A DNA stretch of 64,000 nucleotides from Micromonospora costi (GTDB lineage: Bacteria > Actinomycetota > Actinomycetes > Mycobacteriales > Micromonosporaceae): the NCBI RefSeq assembly GCF_003626655.1, contig NZ_RBAN01000006.1, positions 62,001 to 126,000 of the forward strand, written 5' to 3'. The translations under genes were made by a program, and so were the position numbers. The notes under the pieces are model-generated. The model was given only the letters and a program-made list of their open reading frames with translations. It made no database searches and was not told where the DNA came from. Position 1 is the first letter of the stretch; the number at the start of each line of letters is the position of its first letter. This document shows positions 26,740 to 34,333 of the stretch, one piece after another.

Positions 26740-28296
26740 ATGGACGTGGCCGAATCCGTCGCCGACCTGCACGACTCGCGCCGCGACGAGCCCGCCGCGG
26801 CCGGCGCCCCACCCGCCCCGGGGCCCCGCAGCCGAGGTCCCTGGCTGGTCGCCGGCGCGGTGACCGTGGTGTTGCTGCTGCTGTCCACCCGCTACGGCTA
26901 CCACCGCGACGAGCTCTACTTCCTGCTCTGCGGCCGGCACCTCGACTGGGGCTACGTCGACCAGGGTCCCCTCGTGCCCGCCCTGGCCCGCCTCGCCGAC
27001 ACGGTCGCCCCCGGCAGCCTGCTGGCGTTGCGCACCCCGTCCGCACTGATCGCCGGCGGCTGCGTGCTGCTGGTCGCGGCGATCGCCCGCGAGTTCGGCG
27101 CCGGGCGCGGCGCCCAGACCTTCGCGGCCTTCCTCGCCGGCACCTCGGGTCTCGTGCTGGCCACCGGGCACCTGCTCAGCACCACCACGGTCGACATGCT
27201 GGTCTGGCTCGTCGCGTCGCTGTACGCGGTGCGGCTGCTGCGCACCGGCGACTCCCGGTGGGCGCTCGGCATCGGGCTGGCCGTCGGCCTCGGCATGCTC
27301 AACAAGCTGCTGCCCGCGCTGCTCGCCGTCGGCCTGCTGGCCGGTGTGGCGATCGCCGGGCCGCGCAGGCTGCTGCGCGACCGGTGGCTGTACGCCGCCG
27401 GGGGCCTCGCGCTGGTGCTCGCCGCGCCCACCCTGATCTGGCAGGCCGCGCACGGCTTCCCCCAGCTGTCGGTGGCCGCGTCGATCGCCGACGGCAACAG
27501 CTCCTACAGCGGCCGGCTCGACGCGCTCACCCTCCAGTTCGTCATCATCAGCCCGTACGCCGTGCCGATCTGGATCGCCGGGCTGGTCGCCCTGCTGCGC
27601 AGGCCGGCGTGGCGGGCGTACCGGGCGGTGGGCCTGGCGTGGCTGGTCGTGTTCGGCGTCGTGCTGATCGCCGGCGGCAAGGGCTACTACGACGCTCCCC
27701 TGCTGCTGGTGCTCGCCGCCGCGGGGGCCGTGCTGACCGCCGCCTGGGCCTCCCGCGGCGCGACCGTGCTGCGCCGCGGGCTGCTCGTGGTCGGCGCGCT
27801 GCTGTTCGTGGCGCCCAACGGGGTGCTGCTGCTGCCGACCCTGCCGGCCGACCGGCTGCCCGGGTTCGTGGTCGACGTCAACTACGACGCCGGTGAGACG
27901 ATCGGCTGGCCGGCGTTCGCCGACTCGCTCGCCGCCGTGCACCGGGCACTGCCCGCCGAGCAGCGCGGCCGGGCGGTCATCCTCACCGGCAACTACGGCG
28001 AGGCGGGTGCCGTCGCCCGCTACGGCCCGGCGCGCGGGCTGCCGGCGGCGTACTCCGGCCACAACAGCATGGTCGACTTCGGCCGCCCACCGGCCGACGC
28101 CGACGTGGCCCTCGCCGTGGGCTGGGACCGGCCCGACCAGTTGCGCGAGTGGTTCACCGACGTCACGCTCGCCGGCCGGGTGGACCAGCGCGTCGACATC
28201 GACAACGACGAGAACGGCGGGCCGATCTGGCTCTGCACGGGCCTGCGGCGGCCGTGGGCCGACATCTGGGAGACCGAGGTACGCCACGCGGGCTGA
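26740..28296 (+). CDS. GT39/ArnT-like membrane glycosyltransferase
   Basis: A 518-residue polytopic protein of the PMT_2/ArnT superfamily. It has a 40-residue N-terminal tail and then about ten to twelve hydrophobic helices. The first external loop carries RYGYHRDELYFLLCGRHLDWGYVDQGP, with the acidic residues (DE) used for catalysis in this superfamily. A soluble C-terminal region of about 140 residues follows (VILTGNYGEAGAVARYG). Such enzymes transfer sugars from polyprenyl phosphates outside the membrane. The acceptor is unknown. ATG at 26740 lies clear of the preceding terminator. Confidence 0.85.
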   Translation: MDVAESVADLHDSRRDEPAAAGAPPAPGPRSRGPWLVAGAVTVVLLLLSTRYGYHRDELYFLLCGRHLDWGYVDQGPLVPALARLADTVAPGSLLALRTPSALIAGGCVLLVAAIAREFGAGRGAQTFAAFLAGTSGLVLATGHLLSTTTVDMLVWLVASLYAVRLLRTGDSRWALGIGLAVGLGMLNKLLPALLAVGLLAGVAIAGPRRLLRDRWLYAAGGLALVLAAPTLIWQAAHGFPQLSVAASIADGNSSYSGRLDALTLQFVIISPYAVPIWIAGLVALLRRPAWRAYRAVGLAWLVVFGVVLIAGGKGYYDAPLLLVLAAAGAVLTAAWASRGATVLRRGLLVVGALLFVAPNGVLLLPTLPADRLPGFVVDVNYDAGETIGWPAFADSLAAVHRALPAEQRGRAVILTGNYGEAGAVARYGPARGLPAAYSGHNSMVDFGRPPADADVALAVGWDRPDQLREWFTDVTLAGRVDQRVDIDNDENGGPIWLCTGLRRPWADIWETEVRHAG

Positions 28297-28372
28297 CCGG
28301 CCGGCACCGTCGCGCCGCTCCCGCCCTGCCCGCACCGGCGGCCTGTGACGTGGCGGCGGGCTGACCGGCCGC

Positions 28373-28396
28373 GATTCCGCCGTCGGCGGCGGAATC
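28373..28396 (+). terminator. hairpin upstream of second LtrA gene
   Basis: GATTCCGCC (28373-28381) pairs with GGCGGAATC (28388-28396) around GTCGGC. It lies 76 bp after the glycosyltransferase stop and probably terminates that transcript. Confidence 0.55.
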
Positions 28397-28519
28397 CCCA
28401 AAGCAAGGATTATTCACCCCAGAGCGCCCGATAATCGACAGGGGTGGGGCGCCGCGGCGTGCCCGGTGACACGTGCCGCCGGGCCGGGGCGTCCCGGGCG
28501 CGAGCGGCGGGAGGCCGGC

Positions 28520-29701
28520 ATGACCGGAGGCGACGCCAGCCTGGTGCGCCGACCGGACGCGTCCAACCGCGCCACGCTGCTCGAACTGCTCTTCGACGTC
28601 GTGTTCGTGGCCGCCCTCGCCCTGATCTCCATGATCGTTGCCGGGCGGCAGACGTGGGCCGGCCTCGGTCACCCCCTGCTGATGCTCATGGCCGTCTGGT
28701 GGATCTGGTCGATCACCACCGTCACCACCGACTACTACGACCCCGAGCAGCGGCCGATCCAGGCCATCCTCATGGTCACCATGCTGGGCGCCGTGGGCGC
28801 CGCCGCCGCGCTGCCCGGCGCCTCCGGCGAGCACGCGCTCGTCTTCGCCGTCGCGTACGTGACACCGCACCTGGCGCGCGGCGCGATCCTCGTGCTCACG
28901 TTGCACAAACACCGGCACAAGGCCCAGGAGCGGGCCGCCCGGTTCCTGTTCTGGTTCGGCGTCTCCGGGGTCTTCTGGATCCTCGGGGCGCTGCCGCCGG
29001 GGCAGCCGCACTGGCACTTCTGGGCCGTGGCGGTGGCCATCGACTACGTCTCCGCCGCGGTGCGCTACCCGACACCCTGGCTGGGTCGGGTGCCGGTCGA
29101 CCAGTACGAGAAGGCGACCGAGCACCTCGGCGAGCGCTATCAGCAGTTCGTCATCCTGGCCCTCGGCGACATCATCCTGGTGCCCATCCTGGAGATCAGC
29201 ACCTCGGACTTCGCCGCCCCCCGGCTGGCCGGCTTCGTGACCGCCTTCGTGACCATGCTGCTGCTGTGGCAGATCTACGTGTACCGCAGCGGCAGGATCC
29301 TGCAGATCACGTCGCGGCGGCTGCTCGGCCGGGCGGCCCGGCTCGCGCCGTACAGCCACGTGGTCATGGTGGCTGCCGTGGTCTGCATCGCCGCCGGCTT
29401 CGACCGGGTCGTCGTCCAGCCGACCGGCGACACCTCCGCGAGTTCGGTCGCCCTCATGCTGGGCGGCCCGGCCCTGTTCATCCTCGGGCGCGCGCTGTTC
29501 ACCTACCGGATCTCCGGGACGGTGCCGTGGCGCCGGCTCGTCTGGCTGCCCGCCCTCGCCGTCATGGCGCCGTGGGCCGGAGGATGGCCGCCGGCGGTCG
29601 TCGTCGGCGCGGCCGCGCTCGTGCTCGGCGCCGTCGTGGCCAGCGACGTGCTCGCGCCGCGCCTGCGGCTGCCGTTCTTCCGGCCCGGACGCGTCGGCTG
29701 A
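28520..29701 (+). CDS. LtrA-family membrane protein (second paralogue)
   Basis: A 393-residue polytopic membrane protein with the LtrA opening RATLLELLFDVVFVAALALIS (about residues 18-38). Further family motifs are VWWIWSITTVTTDYYDP, HLGERYQQFVILALGDIIL near 205 and LAPYSHVVMVAAVV. The ATG at 28520 has a GGGAGG ribosome site. It differs clearly from the paralogue at 8398-9609, so this is not a recent duplication. Function unknown; it is followed by the DUF1062 promoter. Confidence 0.88.
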   Translation: MTGGDASLVRRPDASNRATLLELLFDVVFVAALALISMIVAGRQTWAGLGHPLLMLMAVWWIWSITTVTTDYYDPEQRPIQAILMVTMLGAVGAAAALPGASGEHALVFAVAYVTPHLARGAILVLTLHKHRHKAQERAARFLFWFGVSGVFWILGALPPGQPHWHFWAVAVAIDYVSAAVRYPTPWLGRVPVDQYEKATEHLGERYQQFVILALGDIILVPILEISTSDFAAPRLAGFVTAFVTMLLLWQIYVYRSGRILQITSRRLLGRAARLAPYSHVVMVAAVVCIAAGFDRVVVQPTGDTSASSVALMLGGPALFILGRALFTYRISGTVPWRRLVWLPALAVMAPWAGGWPPAVVVGAAALVLGAVVASDVLAPRLRLPFFRPGRVG

Positions 29702-29753
29702 CCCGGGGCCGGGCCCGGCCCACGACTCGGCTACCACCCGGCCCCGCGGTCGG

Positions 29754-29790
29754 AAAACCGTTTGAGCATTCCTCCCCGGTTCCGTAGGTT
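29754..29790 (+). promoter_or_regulatory. promoter with upstream A4 tract (WblC/WhiB7-like layout)
   Basis: AAAA (29754-29757), 4 bp, TTGAGC (29762-29767), exactly 17 bp, TAGGTT (29785-29790). It is one of the best consensus promoters in the window. A short A/T tract just upstream of the minus-35 is the feature used by WhiB7/WblC-dependent, antibiotic-induced promoters. It drives the leader of the DUF1062 gene. The WblC link is inference. Confidence 0.7.
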
Positions 29791-29830
29791 GCCTGCGACC
29801 CGTCGCCGTGAAGACAGAGGACAAAACCGC

Positions 29831-29851
29831 GTGACCCCCCCTGCTCTCTAG
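29831..29851 (+). CDS. six-codon leader peptide (MTPPAL)
   Basis: GTG-ACC-CCC-CCT-GCT-CTC-TAG, encoding MTPPAL. An AGAGGA ribosome site lies 9 bp upstream. Its position about 35 bases into the predicted transcript, and a stop codon inside the left arm of the long inverted repeat, are those of attenuator leader peptides. Its Pro-Pro pair could slow ribosomes. Confidence 0.5.
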   Translation: MTPPAL

Positions 29852-29990
29852 ACCTGACACCTTCTTCCGCTCACCGGTAGCCGACGTTCCCGTCGGTTCT
29901 GCCGGGCTGCCCTCGTGCGCCCGGTCATACCGCGTTCGAGGTCGCGCGCACATCGGCCTCGTGTCAGGTCTAGAGATCAGGTCTAGAGAT
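29845..29990 (+). promoter_or_regulatory. structured leader with competing repeats (candidate translational attenuator)
   Basis: TCTCTAGACCTGACAC (29845-29860) is the exact complement of GTGTCAGGTCTAGAGA (29961-29976). A second copy of CAGGTCTAGAGA follows at 29978-29989, ending 2 bp before the DUF1062 ATG. The left arm can therefore pair with either right copy. Inside the arms are smaller hairpins: CCGACG/CGTCGG with a 4-base loop, CCGGGC/GCCCGG, and CGAGG/CCTCG. The leader-peptide stop lies in the left arm, so a ribosome held there would block pairing. Confidence 0.6.
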
Positions 29991-29991
29991 C

Positions 29992-30552
29992 ATGTCTTCA
30001 CAACCTCATACCGTGCTGCCCTGGGTCGTACGCCGGACCAGGCTGCCTCTGCTCTCGTTGCGCTGCGTGGACTGCCGGTCGGAGTCGGCCACCACCGGCG
30101 AGGGCAGGTTCCGCGTCAACGCCAACGGCAAGTTGCTGGACGTGTGGCTGCTGGTCCGCTGCGTGTCCTGCGACCGGACCAGCAAACTCACCGTGCACGA
30201 GCGGAAGCCCGTCGGGTCCTTCGACCCCGCCGAGCTCGACGGCTACCGCGACAACGATCCGGAACTGGTGGCGTCCAGGCTGCTGGATCCGCTGATCGCC
30301 CGGCGCAACCACTTCACCCTCGACTGGACGGGCGCCTGGCGGCTGGACATCCCGTCGGCGTGGCGGGACGAGGCGTGGCCCGTCCTGGTGGAGGTCGTCC
30401 TCGCCGATCCGGTACCCGTACGCCCGGATCGGCTCATCGCGCACGGGCTCGGCCTCAGCAGGAACGAGGTCGTACGCCGGATCAAGTGCGACGTACCGCT
30501 GCACCGTCCGACGAGCACCGGATTCACCTTCACGGTACTGGCCGGCGACTAG
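29992..30552 (+). CDS. DUF1062-domain protein
   Basis: A 186-residue DUF1062 protein. The conserved N-terminus has PWVVRRTRLPLLSLRC, then C25-V-D-C28 and C57-V-S-C60, a four-cysteine zinc-ribbon pattern, with GRFRVNANGKLLDVWLLVRC between. The C-terminal half contains LIAHGLGLSRNEVVRRIK (about 150-167). No enzyme activity is known. There is no clear Shine-Dalgarno; the ATG abuts the repeat that can form the leader structure. Expression is thus likely controlled by the leader and promoter upstream, in the manner of antibiotic-induced genes. A strong terminator follows. Confidence 0.82.
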   Translation: MSSQPHTVLPWVVRRTRLPLLSLRCVDCRSESATTGEGRFRVNANGKLLDVWLLVRCVSCDRTSKLTVHERKPVGSFDPAELDGYRDNDPELVASRLLDPLIARRNHFTLDWTGAWRLDIPSAWRDEAWPVLVEVVLADPVPVRPDRLIAHGLGLSRNEVVRRIKCDVPLHRPTSTGFTFTVLAGD

Positions 30553-30558
30553 GGATGT

Positions 30559-30591
30559 GGCCGCGGCGGGCCCACCCGGCCCGCCGCGGCC
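30559..30591 (+). terminator. terminator of the DUF1062 gene
   Basis: Perfect 14-bp stem GGCCGCGGCGGGCC (30559-30572) with GGCCCGCCGCGGCC (30578-30591), 5-base loop, 6 bp after the stop codon. Confidence 0.8.
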
Positions 30592-30724
30592 TCGTCGCCT
30601 CCTGCGTCGATCATGCACTTGTGGTGGGGGGCGAAGGGGAAGAATCACCGCGAGCCGGGCACCACACCTGCGTGATCGGCGGCGCTGTTCCAGACCCCGG
30701 TCGGACGTGCCTCGGCGGTGCCGT

Positions 30725-31207
30725 TCACCCGGCGCGGGTTGCGGTGAGATCGCCGACCGCGTCGGCGTAGAAGGTGCTGCCGAGGTGGAAGGCGACCTGG
30801 CGCAACGTCCACGCGTCCCCTTCGACCCGGTCGAGGCGCTCGTCGTCGAGCGCGCGGAGGCGCAGCGACCAGATCTGCGCCAGCCGGGTCAGGCGGCTGC
30901 GAGCCTCGTCGAGGTCCTCCTGGGTGAAGGGGGCGAGGTCAGCCGGGGTGGTGATGGCGGACGCGTGCCAGTGGTCGGGCAGCGGGGTCTGCCCGGCCAG
31001 GCGCGCCTCGAGTTCGGCGAGGTGGTCCAGAAGGTGGTCGGCGAGACGGCGTATCGCCTTGTGCGGGGTGTAGACCCGGTCCTCCGCGGCGATGGGCCTG
31101 CCGTCCCACGCCGGCCAGGTCTCCGCCAGGCGCAGGGCGTACGCCACGGCGTCCTCGATGATCTGGGCGGGGTCACGGCCGTCGGTGGCGGGAACGTCGT
31201 CGCTCAC
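30725..31207 (-). CDS. DinB-superfamily protein
   Basis: A 160-residue four-helix-bundle protein with DinB/DUF664-like pattern: PAQIIEDAVAYALRLAETWP at the N-terminus, AIRRLADHLLDHLAELEARL near residue 65 and AWTLRQVAFHLGSTFYADAV near the end, where the histidine-containing helices would bind a divalent metal. Members include mycothiol-, bacillithiol- or other thiol-dependent S-transferases; the reaction here is unknown. GTG at 31207 follows AAGGGACC by a few bases. It diverges from rox across a 395-bp region holding several dyads. Confidence 0.7.
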   Translation of the reverse strand: MSDDVPATDGRDPAQIIEDAVAYALRLAETWPAWDGRPIAAEDRVYTPHKAIRRLADHLLDHLAELEARLAGQTPLPDHWHASAITTPADLAPFTQEDLDEARSRLTRLAQIWSLRLRALDDERLDRVEGDAWTLRQVAFHLGSTFYADAVGDLTATRAG

Positions 31208-31312
31208 GGATCTTGGTCCCTTCTCAACTGCTCGGTGCGGGTCCACGACCGTACGGCGGCGACGGTTCGGTCCGGGCCGAACTGGCGGGGGCGGCCGCGG
31301 AGCGAGCCGCAC

Positions 31313-31391
31313 ACCATAACAGACATTATGATGTAGCGCCGTTATGTCCATGTTGCCCGATCCGATTACCGTATTGCCAATACCGGTAATC
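31313..31391. promoter_or_regulatory. AT-rich dyads between the DinB-like gene and rox
   Basis: On the minus strand TATGGT (complement of 31313-31318) is a possible minus-10 for the DinB-like gene. It is overlapped by CATAA-N6-TTATG (31315-31330), with another GTTATG at 31341-31346. Farther along, GATTACC-GTATTG (31364-31376) and CAATACCGGTAATC (31378-31391) form a dyad that is perfect but for one extra base. These are clear regulator-binding candidates in an otherwise GC-rich spacer. Which gene they control is not certain. Confidence 0.5.
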
Positions 31392-31418
31392 CGATAATTG
31401 ACTCGCAGGCCGCGGGGC

Positions 31419-31455
31419 AAAAGGAGTGGACGGGCGATGCCCGGGCTTGTACCTT
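31419..31455 (+). promoter_or_regulatory. rox promoter with upstream A4 tract
   Basis: AAAA (31419-31422), 4 bp, TGGACG (31427-31432), exactly 17 bp, TACCTT (31450-31455). The geometry is the same as the DUF1062 promoter at 29754-29790. Rifamycin-inactivating genes of actinomycetes carry a rifamycin-associated element near the promoter. The GCCCGGGC palindrome in this spacer is one place to look, but I cannot recall the consensus well enough to assign it. Confidence 0.5.
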
Positions 31456-31492
31456 CCAGGTGCCCGTGACACCGCCCGAGGAGGTGAGACCC

Positions 31493-31552
31493 ATGAACGC
31501 TGTATCGATGTGGGTGCTCCCCCTTCCCGTCACGGCCGGGCGATTGACGTAG
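31493..31552 (+). CDS. 19-residue leader ORF upstream of rox
   Basis: An ATG with the strongest ribosome site in this region (GAGGAGGTGAG, 31479-31489) opens a 19-codon frame, MNAVSMWVLPLPVTAGRLT, ending 50 bp before the rox ATG. It would be the first ORF on a transcript from the promoter at 31419-31455. It may be a regulatory leader peptide; no homologue is known to me. Confidence 0.4.
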   Translation: MNAVSMWVLPLPVTAGRLT

Positions 31553-31602
31553 GTGTCGCCGGGAGCGCCTCGACATGAAGGCACTCCCGGAAGGCAACAC
31601 CT

Positions 31603-33129
31603 ATGCACTCTGCGCAGTTCACCGCCGACCTGTCGTCGAACGGCACGGTCGAGCGCGACGTCCCCGGACTCCCCTCGCCCGCCCCCGCCGCCGACCCCGC
31701 GCCCCCCGTGTTCGACGTGATCATCGCCGGATGCGGGCCGACCGGTGCGGTGCTGGCCGCCGAACTGCGGCTGCACGACGTGCGGGTACTCGTCCTGGAG
31801 AAGGAGACCGAACCCCCGTCGTTCGTCCGCATCGTCGGTCTGCACAGTCGCAGCCTCGAGCTGATGGCGATGCGCGGACTGTTGGACCGCATCCGCGCAC
31901 ACGGACGGCAGCGTCCGGCCGGCGGGTTCTTCGCCGCCATCGCCAAGCCCGCGCCCCCGGGCCTGGATTCCGCGTACGCCTACCTGCTGGGCATTCCGCA
32001 GCCGGTCATCGTCCGCCTGCTCGAAGAACACGCGATCGACCTGGGTGCGCAGGTCCGGCACGGGTGCGCGGTGGTCGGTCTCGCGCAGGACGGCGGCGGT
32101 GTGACCGTCGAGCTGGCCGACGGGGAACGGCTGCGTTCGCGCTACCTCGTCGGCTGTGACGGTGGGCGCAGTACGGTGCGCAAACTGCTCGGTGTCGGCT
32201 TCCCCGGCGAGCCCTCGCGGGTCGAGACGCTGATGGGCGAGATGGAAGTGGGCGTGCCACCGGAGGAGGTCGCCGCCACGGTGACCGCGGTACGCGAGAC
32301 CGAGCACCGGTTCTGGCTCCGGCCCTTCGGCGCCGGGGTCTACAGCGTCGTAGTCCCCGCCGCGGGAGTCAGCGATCGCGCGAGACCGCCCACCCTCGAG
32401 GATTTCCAGCAGCAGTTGCGCGCCATCGCCGGAACCGATTTCGGCGTGCACTCCCCGCGCTGGTTGTCCCGCTTCGGGGACGCCACCCGCCTCGCCGAAC
32501 GGTATCGGGTCGGCCGGGTGCTGCTCGCCGGCGATGCGGCGCACATCCATCCACCCATCGGCGGGCAGGGCCTCAACCTCGGCGTCCAGGACGCGTTCAA
32601 CCTCGGCTGGAAACTGGCGGCACAGGTCCGTGGCTGGGCCCCGGAGACGCTGTTGGACACCTACCAGGCCGAACGTCAACCGGTGGCCGCCGACGTGCTG
32701 GACAACACCCGGGCCCAGATGGAACTGCTGTCCACCGAACCGGGCCCGCAGGCCGTGCGCAGGCTGCTCACCGAACTCATGGATTTCGACGAGGTGAACC
32801 GCTACCTGACCGAGAAGATCACCGCTACCGGCGTCCGCTACGACGTCGGCGAGGGCCCCGACCTGCTCGGCCGCCGGTTGCGCGACATCGAGGTGAAACA
32901 GGGCCACCTCTACGGTCTCCTGCGTCGCGGCCGCGGCCTGCTGCTGGACCGCACCGAACGCCTGGCCGTCGGCGGCTGGTCGGACCGGGTCGACTACCTC
33001 GGGGACCCGACTGCGGCGCTGGACGTTCCGTGCGTGCTGCTACGCCCCGACGGCCACGTCGCCTGGATCGGCGACGACCAGCAGGACCTGGACGAACACC
33101 TCTCCCGTTGGTTCGGCAGGCCCCGCTAG
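31603..33129 (+). CDS. rox: rifampin monooxygenase
   Basis: A 508-residue class A flavoprotein monooxygenase of the p-hydroxybenzoate hydroxylase fold. The FAD dinucleotide motif is GCGPTG (about 43-48), the DG motif is LVGCDGGRSTVRK near 183, and the GD motif is LLAGDAAHIHPPIGGQGLNLG near 309. Motifs such as HGRQRPAGGFFAAI, EPSRVETLMGEMEV and the C-terminal LLRPDGHVAWIGDDQQDL match rifampin monooxygenase (Rox), which oxidises the naphthyl ring of rifamycins and opens the ansa bridge. It has about 35 extra N-terminal residues; a GTG at 31708 would give the usual start, but the ATG has a ribosome site (GGAAGG). Confidence 0.9.
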   Translation: MHSAQFTADLSSNGTVERDVPGLPSPAPAADPAPPVFDVIIAGCGPTGAVLAAELRLHDVRVLVLEKETEPPSFVRIVGLHSRSLELMAMRGLLDRIRAHGRQRPAGGFFAAIAKPAPPGLDSAYAYLLGIPQPVIVRLLEEHAIDLGAQVRHGCAVVGLAQDGGGVTVELADGERLRSRYLVGCDGGRSTVRKLLGVGFPGEPSRVETLMGEMEVGVPPEEVAATVTAVRETEHRFWLRPFGAGVYSVVVPAAGVSDRARPPTLEDFQQQLRAIAGTDFGVHSPRWLSRFGDATRLAERYRVGRVLLAGDAAHIHPPIGGQGLNLGVQDAFNLGWKLAAQVRGWAPETLLDTYQAERQPVAADVLDNTRAQMELLSTEPGPQAVRRLLTELMDFDEVNRYLTEKITATGVRYDVGEGPDLLGRRLRDIEVKQGHLYGLLRRGRGLLLDRTERLAVGGWSDRVDYLGDPTAALDVPCVLLRPDGHVAWIGDDQQDLDEHLSRWFGRPR

Positions 33130-33161
33130 TTCCCGGCCGGGCAACCCGAGCCCGGCAGCAG

Positions 33162-34280
33162 TCAGGATGGCTGGACCCGGTCGAACAGAGCGAGGGCTTC
33201 GGCCGGGTCCGGGCTCACGAGGCGCTCCAGACCGGCCGTCGTGATCGTCGCCCACCTGCCGGCCCGTGCCCACATCCGTTCCTCGAAGGCGCGGACGGCG
33301 TCGTCGAGATCTCCGGGGGCGGTGGCGATGGCCTCGGCGAGTTCGGCGCCGTCCAGCATCGCGAGGTTCGCGCCCGCCCCCAGCGGGGGCATCAGGTGGG
33401 CGGCGTCGCCCAGCAGCGTCACCCCGGAGACATGGGGCCAGGTGTGGGACACCGGCAGGACATGGATGGGGCGGTGGACGAAGGCGGTGCCGCGGCGCAG
33501 GAGGTCGAGGACGGGAGCGGCCCAGCCGTCGAACAGGGCCAGCAGGCTCGATCGCACCGCCTCGACGTCGGCGAGGTCCAGGCCCGCGTGCCAGTCCAGA
33601 GGCGCGCGGAACTGGGCGTACACCTTGACGTGGCCGCCGCTGTTGCGCTGGGCGACGAGGCCGCGGTTCACGCCGTACACCGCCACGGAACCGTCGCCGA
33701 TCAACCGGGCGATGTCGGGGTGGCGGGTGTCGACGTCGTCCAGGGCGGTCTCGACCACGCTGACGCCGGTGTAGTGCGGCGTCACCGCCGAGACCGCCGG
33801 GCGGGTACGGGACCAGGCGCCGTCCGCGCCGACCACGAGGTCGAACGTCTCCTGTCGCCCGTCCGCGAACCGGACCAGCACGCCGTCCCGGGCCCCCGGC
33901 ACCACCTGCGTCACGCCCCGCCCCCACTGGACGCCGAGTGGGCCGAGCAGCAGGTCACGGAGACGCCCGCGGTCGATTTCGGGATTGGCCCGGTCGTCCG
34001 GGCCGGGTCGCCAGTCGCGCAGGACGGCCCCGTCCGGGTCCAGGATGCGCATCGCCTGCCCCTCGGGACGGGACAGCGCCTGGAACTCCGCCAGCAGCCC
34101 CGCCTTGTCCAGCGCCAGCTGGCCCAGCCCTTCGTGGAGATCGAGCGTGCCGCCCGGGGGGCGCGCGTCGGGGGCGGGATCGCGTTCGAGGACGGCGACG
34201 GGGTGACCGTGGCGGTGCAGGACGCGGGCGAAGGTCAGCCCACCAGGGCCGCTTCCGACCACGGCGATACGGGGTCTCAT
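33162..34280 (-). CDS. TetX-like FAD-dependent monooxygenase
   Basis: A 372-residue flavoprotein hydroxylase, with GSGPGG near residues 9-14, GADGAWSRTRPAVS near 150 and LLGDAAHLMPPLGAGANLAMLDGAEL near 290. The stretch PPGGTLDLHEGLGQLALDKAGL closely recalls tetracycline-inactivating TetX enzymes (tetracycline destructases). Its divergent partner is a TetR with a tetracycline-repressor-type C-terminal domain, strengthening the idea of an inducible drug-modifying enzyme; anthracycline or other polyketide hydroxylases are alternatives. The ATG at 34280 sits 7 bp after TACAGT within the shared operator, so the message is probably leaderless. It converges on rox. Confidence 0.82.
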   Translation of the reverse strand: MRPRIAVVGSGPGGLTFARVLHRHGHPVAVLERDPAPDARPPGGTLDLHEGLGQLALDKAGLLAEFQALSRPEGQAMRILDPDGAVLRDWRPGPDDRANPEIDRGRLRDLLLGPLGVQWGRGVTQVVPGARDGVLVRFADGRQETFDLVVGADGAWSRTRPAVSAVTPHYTGVSVVETALDDVDTRHPDIARLIGDGSVAVYGVNRGLVAQRNSGGHVKVYAQFRAPLDWHAGLDLADVEAVRSSLLALFDGWAAPVLDLLRRGTAFVHRPIHVLPVSHTWPHVSGVTLLGDAAHLMPPLGAGANLAMLDGAELAEAIATAPGDLDDAVRAFEERMWARAGRWATITTAGLERLVSPDPAEALALFDRVQPS

Positions 34281-34281
34281 T

Positions 34282-34326
34282 CGATACACTGTATTGCTGC
34301 GTTACAGCGTATCGCAACGGTACGAT
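34282..34326. promoter_or_regulatory. divergent promoters and TetR operator
   Basis: CGATACACTGTA (34282-34293) and TACAGCGTATCG (34303-34314) form a 12-bp inverted repeat with one mismatch, a typical TetR operator. The left arm contains the minus-10 TACAGT of the monooxygenase (minus strand), 7 bp from its ATG. TACGAT (34321-34326) is the minus-10 of tetR, 7 bp from its ATG at 34334. One repressor site can thus shut off both leaderless genes. Confidence 0.75.
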
Positions 34327-34333
34327 GTAGCCC

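Noticed and set aside
29845..29976. Inverted repeats read as the ends of a small insertion element (MITE).
   Set aside because: No target-site duplication is visible, the right arm is duplicated, and the placement relative to promoter, leader ORF and start codon fits regulation better; kept only as an alternative.
31438..31470. Mini-ORF MPGLVPSRCP with AAGGAG upstream, before the rox leader ORF.
   Set aside because: It overlaps the predicted rox promoter elements, so it would not be on the transcript.
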